Shown: piece after piece, positions 53,597-62,775 of the stretch
How positions within the stretch are numbered: position 1 is the stretch's first letter
Layout of the letters: the number at the start of each line of letters is the position of its first letter
From: an uncultured Bacteroides sp.
GTDB lineage: Bacteria > Bacteroidota > Bacteroidia > Bacteroidales > Bacteroidaceae
NCBI GenBank assembly: GCA_944321495.1
Contig: CALULP010000042.1
Coordinates: forward strand, 1 to 64,000
DNA length: 64,000 nt
Reading direction: 5' to 3'
Made by a program: the position numbers and the translations under genes
The notes under the pieces: generated by a model
Databases searched by the model: none
What the model saw: only the letters and a program-made list of their open reading frames with translations
Told to the model about the DNA's origin: nothing

Positions 53597-55909
53597 TCAG
53601 AATGGATATCCAACAGCAAAGTGAAAAGCAAAGTCACGCTTAAATTTCGGATGGATTATCGGATAACGTTCCGGACCTTTCTTATAAACAGGATTGATCG
53701 CTTTCATTCCTCCATCAAAACGTAGCACAAAAAAGTCCAAATCCAAACGAAGCCCTAAACCATAAGCCACAGCTATCTGTTTGTAGAAAGTATCAAACTC
53801 AAATTTACCACCCGGCTGATCGGGATAATCACGCAGCGTCCAAATATTGCCTGCATCAACAAACACCGCGCCACGGAATTTCCAAAACAAACGGGTACGA
53901 TATTCTACACTGGTATCCAGCTTGACATCACCGGATTGATTCAAGAAGTTCCCATCACCGGGGAAAGAGCCGGGTCCCAAATCCCGCACCGACCATCCTC
54001 TCACACTATTGGCCCCACCCGAAAAATACCGTTTCTCAAAAGGAACCATCGTAGCATTACCATAAGGTACTACAATACCAGCTCCAAAGTGAAAAGCCAA
54101 TGAATTACGGTTATCAATGACTATATTCTTCGCAAAATCAAAATCCGCCTTGACATATTGAGCGAATGGAATATTAAGCAGTGTATATTCACCCTGTTCG
54201 TTACGATGCATATTTACCAGCTTGGCTATGCCATAAAGCAAGTTACCCGCAGACTCCAAGTTCACACGAATAGCGTATGAATTACCTACTACAGTATTAT
54301 TAACCAACGATTGGCCAGCATTATTATACGTAAAGCTATAGCCGGTACGTACAATAAAGCGATTCTCGTAATTATAACGAAGAATATAGTTGTCGCCATC
54401 ATCCAAGAACTCTTGCTTGAAGCCAGACTCAATCCAAGGCATGTAAAGATAATTAATATCCAACAAATCAATACGGTGTTGAGCACGGCGTTGCAATTTA
54501 GTCCACCGGTAGCTCCAATTGGCAGATGCTACAATACGGGTAAATTCGGGACGCATCTGATAATTATACTGCAAACCAAACTCGGTAGAAGCATTAATAC
54601 GTCTTGTAAAATCACGGGACAAAAACGGGAACATAAAACGAGGAAAATTCAACGTAGCTTCTGCTCCCAATTCCGTATAATTTTGGTTATATTGACTACC
54701 TTGGAGGCCTGATACCGCTTCATAAGCTCCCCGTAAACGAATCATAAATGACTCTGAACCACGAAACAAATTGCGATGCTGAAACGAAACCGCCGCAGCG
54801 GCGCCCAAATCACCAGCAGAGTTTGTCCCTTCCAATTCAAAGGAAACAGACTTATGCTTACTTTTTGTCAGCAACACATAAGCATTAAGTGAAGTACTGT
54901 CTGAAGTCGAAGGGAAAAAACGGACATTGGTATAACGCAATGCCGGCAAACGCCCGAAATTGGAATATGTGCGTTGCACCGCCTGCTCGTCATACAAACT
55001 GCCCGGAAGAATGGCAAGATTAGACGCCAATACCTGCGGACGCAAATAGAGATGGTCTTTGTAATAAATTGGAAGACCATGGTAATGAATAGAATCGTTC
55101 ACATCGATACTCTCTTGCAGGGAAGCATGAAGCGCATCATAGTCTGCTACAAATCCCACTTTGTCTACGGTATATTGCCGGTGGGCACCGACACTGTCCG
55201 CCGATATCCGATAAGGCAGCAAACGTAATGTCAAATCTATATCACGGCTTCCACGTACGGTATCAGCCACATATTCCAAATATTCTTTATTAAACCGATA
55301 ATAACCATTTTGACGTAATGTAGAAGTTATGCGTTGCCTTTCGGCATCAAGTATATTGACATCAAAAGGCATACCCGGATGAAGCAACGTGGCTGCAGAA
55401 TCGCCTTCTAAATACGAGCGGATTTGCATATCCGGAATGTCATAAACCAACGTCCGTACCCGATATGGTAGCCCGGCATGAATTTCATACGTCAACTTGG
55501 CTTTCTTTTTTCTGGTCTCGAGCAAAGGGGTCACCGTAGCACCCATATACCCCATGTTACGCACAGCTTTGGTCAACTCGCTTGCAGTACGTTGGGTTTC
55601 TTCCTCATTGTAAATCACAGGTGCATCTCCCAAACGACGCAAGGTACGGTTAATCCAACGGGTTGTATCACGACCCGACCAGTTGTAAACATACAGTTGG
55701 GTCTTTATCAAGCTAAACCACTTAGAATTGGGAGTTTGCCGGAGATAAGGAGTAAGAGAAGAACCTCGTATATCGTCGTTATCCGAACGGATGCGCACAT
55801 CATCCAGCAAATACTCCCCTTCAGGAACATACTTGGTAGTGGAGCAGGCGCCCAACATCAACAGTACGCCTATATATAATAATATGGTAAAACACGAACG
55901 ATGATACAT
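53597..55909 (-). CDS. tamL: Lipoprotein-type Omp85 protein (TamL)
   Basis: A 770-residue outer-membrane protein of the BamA/TamA family. Unlike TamA it has a lipoprotein signal ending LMLGAC (Cys22). POTRA repeats follow (YLLDDVRIRSDND onward), then a C-terminal beta-barrel (residues ~370-770) with the RGWSVRDLGPGSFPGDG region typical of Omp85 lid loops, ending in a Phe (VGYPF). This combination is TamL of Bacteroidetes, thought to work with TamB in envelope assembly or lipid transport. No tamB is adjacent. A consensus promoter lies at 55997-56027. Confidence 0.88.
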   Translation of the reverse strand: MYHRSCFTILLYIGVLLMLGACSTTKYVPEGEYLLDDVRIRSDNDDIRGSSLTPYLRQTPNSKWFSLIKTQLYVYNWSGRDTTRWINRTLRRLGDAPVIYNEEETQRTASELTKAVRNMGYMGATVTPLLETRKKKAKLTYEIHAGLPYRVRTLVYDIPDMQIRSYLEGDSAATLLHPGMPFDVNILDAERQRITSTLRQNGYYRFNKEYLEYVADTVRGSRDIDLTLRLLPYRISADSVGAHRQYTVDKVGFVADYDALHASLQESIDVNDSIHYHGLPIYYKDHLYLRPQVLASNLAILPGSLYDEQAVQRTYSNFGRLPALRYTNVRFFPSTSDSTSLNAYVLLTKSKHKSVSFELEGTNSAGDLGAAAAVSFQHRNLFRGSESFMIRLRGAYEAVSGLQGSQYNQNYTELGAEATLNFPRFMFPFLSRDFTRRINASTEFGLQYNYQMRPEFTRIVASANWSYRWTKLQRRAQHRIDLLDINYLYMPWIESGFKQEFLDDGDNYILRYNYENRFIVRTGYSFTYNNAGQSLVNNTVVGNSYAIRVNLESAGNLLYGIAKLVNMHRNEQGEYTLLNIPFAQYVKADFDFAKNIVIDNRNSLAFHFGAGIVVPYGNATMVPFEKRYFSGGANSVRGWSVRDLGPGSFPGDGNFLNQSGDVKLDTSVEYRTRLFWKFRGAVFVDAGNIWTLRDYPDQPGGKFEFDTFYKQIAVAYGLGLRLDLDFFVLRFDGGMKAINPVYKKGPERYPIIHPKFKRDFAFHFAVGYPF

Positions 55910-55996
55910 TCCGTCCAGACTATGACTTTATTTGGCTTTAATATGCAAACAGGACTCCGTTTCATCTTCGGCCAGATGGGGAGTTGCTAATGCACA

Positions 55997-56027
55997 CAAA
56001 GGTAGTCCTTTCCCGGCTAATATCCAA
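55997..56027 (-). promoter_or_regulatory. Promoter of tamL
   Basis: Complement of 56025-56027 reads TTG, then exactly 20 bp, then TACCTTTG (complement of 55997-56004). It leaves a leader of about 80 bases before tamL. Confidence 0.65.
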
Positions 56028-56152
56028 GCAATGGCCCTTCTCTTGCATATAAAGAACAACATCTGAGACAAAAAACTTCTTTTTACCAACAGTATCGACC
56101 CAGTATCACGAAATTATCCGTACATTTGCTACAATATTTCACGCATGAACTC

Positions 56153-56920
56153 ATGGCATTAAGCAAAGCGAAACTAAAGTATATCCATTCTCTGGAAGTG
56201 AAGAAAATACGTAAAGCCGAAGGTGTATTTCTTGCTGAAGGCCCCAAACTGGTAGGTGACTTATGGGGGCATTTTCCATGCACACTATTAGTGGCCACCC
56301 GCGAATGGTTGGACAAACATCCTGGAAATAATGCCGATGAAGTGATATGTGTTGATGAAGAAGAATTGTCCAGCGCCAGCCTATTGCGCACCCCCCAGCA
56401 GGTTTTGGCTGTATATAGACAACCTAAAGAATGCATTGATGCCAACTTGCCAATGCATGCCCTTTGCCTCGCCCTGGACAATGTGCAAGACCCCGGGAAC
56501 TTAGGCACCATCATACGGTTGGCAGACTGGTTTGGCATCGAGCATTTATTCTGTTCGGCAGGTACAGCAGATGCCTATAGTCCCAAAGCCATACAAGCTA
56601 CCATGGGAGGAATTGCCCGCGTACAGGTACACTATGTAGATTTACCAAACTTTATCCGCCAACTGGAAGACTGCCCGATTTATGGAACCTTTCTTGACGG
56701 GAACCCGCTATACGATGAACCTTTGTCACAGCACGGCCTTATCGTGATGGGAAATGAGGGACAAGGCATCAGTCCGGAAATCGAGTCATTGGTAACCAGC
56801 AAGCTATACATTCCCAATTACCCTCCCTTACGCCCTACATCCGAATCCTTGAACGTGGCTATCGCTACTGCAGTAGTTTGCGCCGAGTTCCGGAGACGGG
56901 CTTCCTTGCAGTTAGGTTAA
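56153..56920 (+). CDS. SpoU/TrmH-family RNA 2'-O-methyltransferase
   Basis: About 255 residues from the ATG at 56153. An earlier frame start at 56126 lies inside the -7 element TACATTTG (56121-56128) and is rejected. The N-terminus is a substrate-binding domain (ALSKAKLKYIHSLEVKKIRK). The SPOUT knot motifs are LALDNVQDPGNLGTIIRLADW, VMGNEGQGIS and PTSESLNVAIATAV. It methylates a ribose in rRNA or tRNA; the site cannot be told. Its 3' end overlaps the converging 122-residue gene by 56 bases. Confidence 0.92.
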   Translation: MALSKAKLKYIHSLEVKKIRKAEGVFLAEGPKLVGDLWGHFPCTLLVATREWLDKHPGNNADEVICVDEEELSSASLLRTPQQVLAVYRQPKECIDANLPMHALCLALDNVQDPGNLGTIIRLADWFGIEHLFCSAGTADAYSPKAIQATMGGIARVQVHYVDLPNFIRQLEDCPIYGTFLDGNPLYDEPLSQHGLIVMGNEGQGISPEIESLVTSKLYIPNYPPLRPTSESLNVAIATAVVCAEFRRRASLQLG

Positions 56921-57233
56921 AAGGAGAAAGCCAGTAAAGTTTCAAAGATACGACCCTATCATGCCAGTCTTCCGGCAATGTTTCCATAACGGGAGCAAGG
57001 CTATCTCCAGCAGGCCAACCCTCATCACCCCATTCCGCAAAAGGAGGTAGCAAGGCTAAGATGCCGGTCAACCACTCGGTATTTTCCAGTTCGCATAGAA
57101 GCGGGAAAATGCGTATCACACCGCCATTTTCCAGTTCTACTACTTGGCGCCGAATAAATCCAACGCCTGACACATAGAGAAATTGTGCTGCATAACGCCG
57201 TATCATGTTCCTAACGGTCTTCCGGAAAATCAC
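56865..57233 (-). CDS. Hypothetical protein downstream of DUF4296
   Basis: A 122-residue protein from a GTG at 57233 (overlapping the DUF4296 stop by one base), or 113 residues from the ATG at 57206. It begins IRRYAAQFLYVSGVGF, followed by QVVELENGGVIRIFPLLCELENTEW, a beta-rich pattern loosely like the N-terminal part of amidohydrolases; no catalytic motif is present. It ends the ileS-to-DUF4296 run. Its last 56 bases lie antisense to the SpoU methyltransferase gene. Confidence 0.6.
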   Translation of the reverse strand: MIFRKTVRNMIRRYAAQFLYVSGVGFIRRQVVELENGGVIRIFPLLCELENTEWLTGILALLPPFAEWGDEGWPAGDSLAPVMETLPEDWHDRVVSLKLYWLSPFNLTARKPVSGTRRKLLQ

Positions 57234-58192
57234 TATAATGGCTTAATATTCCGTTTCTCCAACCTGACAGGACGATTTTCCCGGGGCAGTTCATCCGAAT
57301 CATGCCTTGCAGGAATTGCAGGTTTCACTACAGTTTTTTCTTTCTGCACCTTAGGAGCAACAGTTGAAGAAGATGCCTGAACACTGTCAACCGCCACTTC
57401 CGTGTACAGACTGTCGGTAGCATGGAAACGCATCAAGGAAACACGGTCTATTGTCAGTGTCCGCGGTAAGGATTGAATCGGATAATATACAAATCCCCTC
57501 ACTTCTTTAATGGCACCCAAAGTATCAGCAGAAAGAGATAGCACATAAGTCCCCGGCCGTTTTACACGCTGCAGGACATCAAGCACCGTGTCAGTTTTAT
57601 ACTCTACTTGCAAGGCCATGACAGGCAGATGTATGGTATCTGTCCCCATACCCTCCAAATAGCGGAAACGGGCTGTCCATTTCAAAGTATCGCGGGCATG
57701 ATAGTTTGTATCGGCAACCAAAGCAAAAGTCAGCTTGTTATTGAAAGGAGTTCCCGTCAATTGATACAAAGGAAGATCCACCCACACATCCACGCTATCA
57801 CCCGCAGGAGACATTTTAGGCCTATTGTCACGTATCGCAATCAGACTGTTATAACGGTCCCGTTGCGCTTTCAGGCGCTTATTCACCCGCTCGTAAATAT
57901 CAGCTATGACGGTAGGATTACGGGAAAACCACACCATTGACGTATCAAATTGGGCTTCTGTAATACCGTGTTTGCGAAAAACCTCATCGATGTAGAGTAC
58001 CCGCTTATAACTTTCGTTATACGGAATCTCTTCTCCCATTGCACGGGCGATATGATAATCATAGAGTATATCCTCCATCTTATCATCCGGCAATACGGTG
58101 TCCGGCCTTTCTACTTTACATGCCGACAAAGCCAGCACCACCAATATGGCACTGCACCGGAAAATCCGTTTCCACCCGTTCCCTACATTCAT
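57233..58192 (-). CDS. DUF4296 putative lipoprotein
   Basis: A 319-residue protein with a lipoprotein signal (ILVVLALSAC, Cys25). Then comes the DUF4296 domain (PDDKMEDILYDYHIARAM) and a long C-terminal part ending in a basic, Pro-rich tail. The family is restricted to Bacteroidetes and has no known function. It overlaps lspA by four bases; LspA would process this very protein. Confidence 0.85.
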   Translation of the reverse strand: MNVGNGWKRIFRCSAILVVLALSACKVERPDTVLPDDKMEDILYDYHIARAMGEEIPYNESYKRVLYIDEVFRKHGITEAQFDTSMVWFSRNPTVIADIYERVNKRLKAQRDRYNSLIAIRDNRPKMSPAGDSVDVWVDLPLYQLTGTPFNNKLTFALVADTNYHARDTLKWTARFRYLEGMGTDTIHLPVMALQVEYKTDTVLDVLQRVKRPGTYVLSLSADTLGAIKEVRGFVYYPIQSLPRTLTIDRVSLMRFHATDSLYTEVAVDSVQASSSTVAPKVQKEKTVVKPAIPARHDSDELPRENRPVRLEKRNIKPL

Positions 58193-58860
58193 GACTTTTT
58201 AATAACGCGGCGATAAGCTTCGCCAAACGATTTACTGTAAAACAATATCACGGCAATGGTACCGCAACTGATAGAAGCATCCGCGAAGTTGAATATAGGG
58301 CTAAAGAATACAAAATGTTCCCCGCCTACAAACGGCATCCACGAAGGCCAATGGGTATCTATGATAGGGAAATAAAACATATCAACCACTTTGCCATAAA
58401 ACAGCGGGGCATACCCCCCACCCTCCGGCAAAAAAGTGGCAGGAATCTCGGTGCTCTCGCTGAACAGTACGCCATAAAATACACTGTCGACAATATTGCC
58501 CAAAGCGCCGGTCAATACCAAAGCTATACAAACGATGAATCCCGTTTTCATATTGAGTTTCACCACCTTGTACAAGAACCAGCCGATAAAAGCCACGGCT
58601 ATGATACGGAAAGAGGTCAGAAACAGTTTCCCGACAATTTCCATACCAAATGCCATGCCGTTATTTTCGGTGAACAGGATATAAAACCACGTAGGCGGAT
58701 CAGCCGTAATGCCTAACTTGTCATATACCCAACCCCAAGCGTTTTCGCATTGATGCCAATACATTTGCGTCTTGACGCTTATCTTGATGACTTGGTCAAT
58801 GACAAGTACCCCGACAATGACGAGCCAGGCTATCTGCCCTTTCGTGAACAGTTTGCCCAT
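58189..58860 (-). CDS. lspA: Lipoprotein signal peptidase
   Basis: A 223-residue inner-membrane aspartic protease, longer than the ~165 of E. coli as is usual in Bacteroidetes. The catalytic Asp residues are in GALGNIVDSVFYG and in FNFADASISCG. It removes signal peptides from prolipoproteins. It is one base after the DksA-like gene and overlaps the DUF4296 gene by four bases. Globomycin would be its classical inhibitor. Confidence 0.95.
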   Translation of the reverse strand: MGKLFTKGQIAWLVIVGVLVIDQVIKISVKTQMYWHQCENAWGWVYDKLGITADPPTWFYILFTENNGMAFGMEIVGKLFLTSFRIIAVAFIGWFLYKVVKLNMKTGFIVCIALVLTGALGNIVDSVFYGVLFSESTEIPATFLPEGGGYAPLFYGKVVDMFYFPIIDTHWPSWMPFVGGEHFVFFSPIFNFADASISCGTIAVILFYSKSFGEAYRRVIKKS

Positions 58861-58861
58861 T

Positions 58862-59242
58862 TTACTTCTTGCCGTTATTTTTAGCTTCGATGCTCAGTGT
58901 AGCGTGAGGTACGGCACGAAGACGTTCGGGCGGAATCAATTTACCCGTCTCACGGCAAATGCCGTATGTCTTGTTCTCAATGCGCACCAAGGCGGCTTGC
59001 AGCCCCTGGATAAATTTCAGTTGGCGTTGCGCCAAGCGGGTAGTTTCCTCTTTGGAAAGGGTGTTGGCTCCTTCTTCCAGCACTTTGTAAGTAGGCGAAG
59101 TGTCATCGGTATCATTACCGTCGGCACCCGTCAGGCTTGCTTTCAGCATATCGTAATCACGTTGTGCCAACTCCAGTTTTTCCATAATAATGGCACGGAA
59201 TTCTTCCAATTCAGCATCCGAATATCTTGTCTTTTCTGCCAT
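58862..59242 (-). CDS. DksA/TraR-family protein without zinc site
   Basis: A 126-residue protein with a helical coiled-coil N-terminal part and a C-terminal DksA/TraR segment YGICRETGKLIPPERLRAVP. Only Cys96 remains of the four zinc ligands; the last pair is replaced by SIEA. Cysteine-poor DksA variants exist and can still bind RNA polymerase. It sits between ileS (41 bases upstream) and lspA, an order I regard as typical of the phylum. Confidence 0.88.
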   Translation of the reverse strand: MAEKTRYSDAELEEFRAIIMEKLELAQRDYDMLKASLTGADGNDTDDTSPTYKVLEEGANTLSKEETTRLAQRQLKFIQGLQAALVRIENKTYGICRETGKLIPPERLRAVPHATLSIEAKNNGKK

Positions 59243-59283
59243 AATTGTATGTATTAGTTATTGGTATTAAATGGGTTTAAACA

Positions 59284-62200
59284 TTAGTTCTTTGCTATGC
59301 TTACCGTCAAGGCAAAATCATCGAAGTTCAACTCAGTTCCTTCCACCCCATCGGCAAGAGTCAACGAAGTTGCCAGAACTTGGTTGCAAATATAGTCTTT
59401 ATATTCATTGACCGCATCATCCGTTTGCTGATTTTTAGATAACACAATCTTTATTTTATCGGTTATCTCGAAACCGCTGCTCTTACGGATATTCTGGATA
59501 CGGTTTACCAGTTCGCGGGCTATGCCTTCGCGCCGCAGTTCTTCGGTAATCTCAACCTCCAATGCTACGGTCAGTCTGCCTTCGTTCGCTACCAGCCATC
59601 CGGGTATGTCTTCACTGAAGATTTCCACGTCACCGGTTTCAATCACGGCATCTGTCCCATCGGCAAGTGCCAGTGTGTACGTACCGTTCTTTTCCAATTC
59701 GGCAATAGCTTCTTGCGACAGGCCGCTTACGGAGGCTGCCACCGCTTTCATTTGTTTCCCGAACTTCGGACCTAACTTTTTAAAGTCACACTTCACTTTC
59801 TTTACCAGCACACCGGCAGCTCCGTCCACAAACTTAACCTCTTTTACATTCACCTCGTTCATGATAAGCGTTTTGACGGCATCAATATGGACCCGCTGTT
59901 CTTCATCCGTCACCGGAATCATAATGCATTGCAGCGGTTGGCGTACTTTGATATTCACCTTGCGACGCAAAGCCAGCACCATGGACGTAACGTCTTGTGC
60001 CATCTTCATGCGGGCTTCCAGTTCCTTATCTATCACATTGCCTTCACATACGGGGAAGTTTGCCAAGTGGACTGAGATATCTTTGTCATGCCCGGTAACG
60101 GCCGTCAAGTCTTTATACAACTTGTCGGCATAGAATGGAGCAATCGGAGCCATCAGCTTCGACACGGTTTCAAGACAGGTATAAAGGGTCTGGTAGGCAG
60201 AAAGTTTGTCTTGTGTCATGCCTCCTCCCCAGAAACGTTTACGGTTCAAGCGCACATACCAGTTGGACAAGTTGTCATTGACAAAATCGGAAATCAACCG
60301 GCCGGCGCGGGTAGGCTCATAGTCATTGTAGCAGGCATCCACGTCCTTTACCAACGAGTTGAGCAATGAGAGTATCCAACGGTCTATTTCCGGGCGTTCT
60401 GCCAACGGCACATCCGCATCCTGGTACATAAATCCGTCTACGTTGGCATAGAGGGCAAAGAATGAATACGTATTATATAATGTGCCGAAGAACTTGCGGC
60501 GAACTTCTTCCACACCTTCCACGTCAAATTTCAGATTGTCCCAAGGTGAAGAATTGGTTATCATGTACCAGCGCAAGGGATCGGAGCCATATTTTTCAAT
60601 AGCGGCAAACGGGTCGACCGCATTGCCCAAGCGTTTGGACATTTTGTTACCATTCTTATCCAGCACCAAACCATTGGAAATAACCGTCTTATAAGCCACG
60701 CTGTCGAACACCATCGTGGCGATGGCATGCAACGTGAAGAACCATCCGCGTGTCTGGTCGACACCTTCGGCTATAAAATCGGCAGGATATACCTGGTGGC
60801 TGTCCAACAGTTCCTTGTTTTCAAACGGATAATGGATTTGCGCATAAGGCATGGAGCCCGAATCGAACCACACGTCTATCAGGTCCGTTTCCCGCTTCAT
60901 CGGCTTTCCATCCTTGGAAACGAGGATAATGTCGTCCACATACGGACGGTGCAGGTCTATTTTGTCATAGTTTTCCTTGGTGTAGACACCCGGTTCAAAA
61001 CCCTTGTCTTTATAAGGATTGGACTCCATCAACCCGGCGGCTACCGACTTCTCTATTTCATTGTAGAGTTCTTCCACCGATTCGATGCACTTTTCCTCGC
61101 TATTGTCTTCCGTGCGCCAGATGGGCAACGGGGTACCCCAATAGCGCGAACGGCTCAAATTCCAGTCGTTCAGGTTCTCCAGCCATTTGCCAAAGCGGCC
61201 GGTTCCGGTATATTCAGGTTTCCAGTTGATGGTTTTGTTCAGCTCCATCATGCGCTCCTTGCAGGCGGTACTGCGTATGAACCAACTATCCAACGGGTAG
61301 TAAAGCACCGGCTTGTCCGTGCGCCAGCAATGCGGGTAGTTGTGCACATGCTTTTCCATCTTGAAAGCCTGGTTGGCAGCTTTCATCTTCATGCAGATGT
61401 ACACATCGAGCGACTCAGCGGCCTGGGCTGCCTTTTCGTCATACTTACCGTCCACGGTGAATTGCGGGTCGTAGGCATTCTTTACCCAGCGGCCTTCGTA
61501 TTCCTTGTAAAGGTCTACGTTCACACACTCTTTTACGAAGCGTTCGTCCAGTTCATCCAGCACATAGAACTTGCCCGTAAGGTCTACCATGGGGCGGGTT
61601 TCACCTTTCTTGTTTATCATAAACAGGGCAGGGATGCCTGCGGCACGGGCCACCTGGGCGTCGTCCGCGCCAAAGGTAGGAGCGATGTGCACGATACCCG
61701 TACCATCTTCAGTAGTCACATAGTCACCGGGAATCACGCGGAAAGCCTTGGCAGAAGCGTCATGCCAGTTACCGTCCCGGTCGGTTTCCACGGGTTTTAC
61801 CCACGGCATCAGTTGCTCGTATTCCATCCCCACCAGGTCGGTGCCTTTGTATTCGCCTACCACTTTGAAAGGAATGAGTTTGTCGCCCGGCTTATAATCT
61901 TCCAGCGCCAAGCCTTCGGCCTTTTTATTGAAATGGGCATAAAGCAGGTCTTTGGCCAAGACTACCGTCATCTTCTCGCCCGAATAAGCGTTGTAAGTCT
62001 GTACGGCCACATAGGTAAACTTGGGGCCTACGCAAAGCGCGGTATTGCTGGGCAGTGTCCAAGGAGTAGTAGTCCATGCCAGGAAATAAGGAGTTCCCCA
62101 CCCTGCCATTTCCGGTTTGGGATTTTTCATGCGGAACTGGCCTACCACCGTCAAGTCTTTCACGTCGCGGTAACAACCCGGTTGGTTCAGCTCATGCGAA

Positions 62201-62775
62201 CTGAGTCCCGTGCCTGCCGCAGGCGAATAGGGCTGGATAGTGTAACCTTTGTACAGCAATCCTTTCTTGTAAAGTTGCTTCAGCAGCCACCAGAGGGTTT
62301 CGATGTAACGGTTATCGTAAGTGATGTAAGGGTCTTTCATGTCCACCCAATAACCCATCTTGTGGGTCAGGTCTTCCCATTCCTTGGTGAATTTCATCAC
62401 ATCCTTGCGGCATGTAGCATTGTAGTCGGCCACCGAAATGGTTTTCCCGATATCTTCTTTCGTGATGCCCAGCGATTTCTCCACGCCCAGTTCCACAGGC
62501 AGCCCGTGCGTGTCCCAACCGGCTTTACGCTTTACCTGGTAGCCCTTCATGGTTTTGTAACGGCAGAAGATGTCCTTAATGGTACGCGCCATGACGTGGT
62601 GGATGCCCGGCATTCCGTTGGCCGAGGGGGGGCCTTCATAAAACACAAACGAAGGACACCCTTCACGTTCCGTCATACTGCGGGCGAAAACCCCGTCCTT
62701 GTCCCATTGCTCCAACACTTCCTTGTTGATGTCCGAAAGGTTGAACGCGGAATATTCAGCAAACTTTTTAGCCAT
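59284..62775 (-). CDS. ileS: Isoleucyl-tRNA synthetase, type 2
   Basis: A 1,163-residue class I synthetase, longer than the ~940 of E. coli IleS and lacking its C-terminal Cys zinc finger, as in the eukaryote-like type 2 enzymes. The first signature reads GPPSANGMPGIHHV: GIHH at 57-60 instead of HIGH, positions 1 and 3 being exchanged. The second, KMSKRLGN, is intact, as is the editing-domain segment DGTGIVHIAPTFGADD. It heads the ileS-dksA-lspA-DUF4296 operon. Two TAAATTTG boxes (complement of 62880-62887 and 62888-62895) may be its promoter. Confidence 0.96.
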   Translation of the reverse strand: MAKKFAEYSAFNLSDINKEVLEQWDKDGVFARSMTEREGCPSFVFYEGPPSANGMPGIHHVMARTIKDIFCRYKTMKGYQVKRKAGWDTHGLPVELGVEKSLGITKEDIGKTISVADYNATCRKDVMKFTKEWEDLTHKMGYWVDMKDPYITYDNRYIETLWWLLKQLYKKGLLYKGYTIQPYSPAAGTGLSSHELNQPGCYRDVKDLTVVGQFRMKNPKPEMAGWGTPYFLAWTTTPWTLPSNTALCVGPKFTYVAVQTYNAYSGEKMTVVLAKDLLYAHFNKKAEGLALEDYKPGDKLIPFKVVGEYKGTDLVGMEYEQLMPWVKPVETDRDGNWHDASAKAFRVIPGDYVTTEDGTGIVHIAPTFGADDAQVARAAGIPALFMINKKGETRPMVDLTGKFYVLDELDERFVKECVNVDLYKEYEGRWVKNAYDPQFTVDGKYDEKAAQAAESLDVYICMKMKAANQAFKMEKHVHNYPHCWRTDKPVLYYPLDSWFIRSTACKERMMELNKTINWKPEYTGTGRFGKWLENLNDWNLSRSRYWGTPLPIWRTEDNSEEKCIESVEELYNEIEKSVAAGLMESNPYKDKGFEPGVYTKENYDKIDLHRPYVDDIILVSKDGKPMKRETDLIDVWFDSGSMPYAQIHYPFENKELLDSHQVYPADFIAEGVDQTRGWFFTLHAIATMVFDSVAYKTVISNGLVLDKNGNKMSKRLGNAVDPFAAIEKYGSDPLRWYMITNSSPWDNLKFDVEGVEEVRRKFFGTLYNTYSFFALYANVDGFMYQDADVPLAERPEIDRWILSLLNSLVKDVDACYNDYEPTRAGRLISDFVNDNLSNWYVRLNRKRFWGGGMTQDKLSAYQTLYTCLETVSKLMAPIAPFYADKLYKDLTAVTGHDKDISVHLANFPVCEGNVIDKELEARMKMAQDVTSMVLALRRKVNIKVRQPLQCIMIPVTDEEQRVHIDAVKTLIMNEVNVKEVKFVDGAAGVLVKKVKCDFKKLGPKFGKQMKAVAASVSGLSQEAIAELEKNGTYTLALADGTDAVIETGDVEIFSEDIPGWLVANEGRLTVALEVEITEELRREGIARELVNRIQNIRKSSGFEITDKIKIVLSKNQQTDDAVNEYKDYICNQVLATSLTLADGVEGTELNFDDFALTVSIAKN

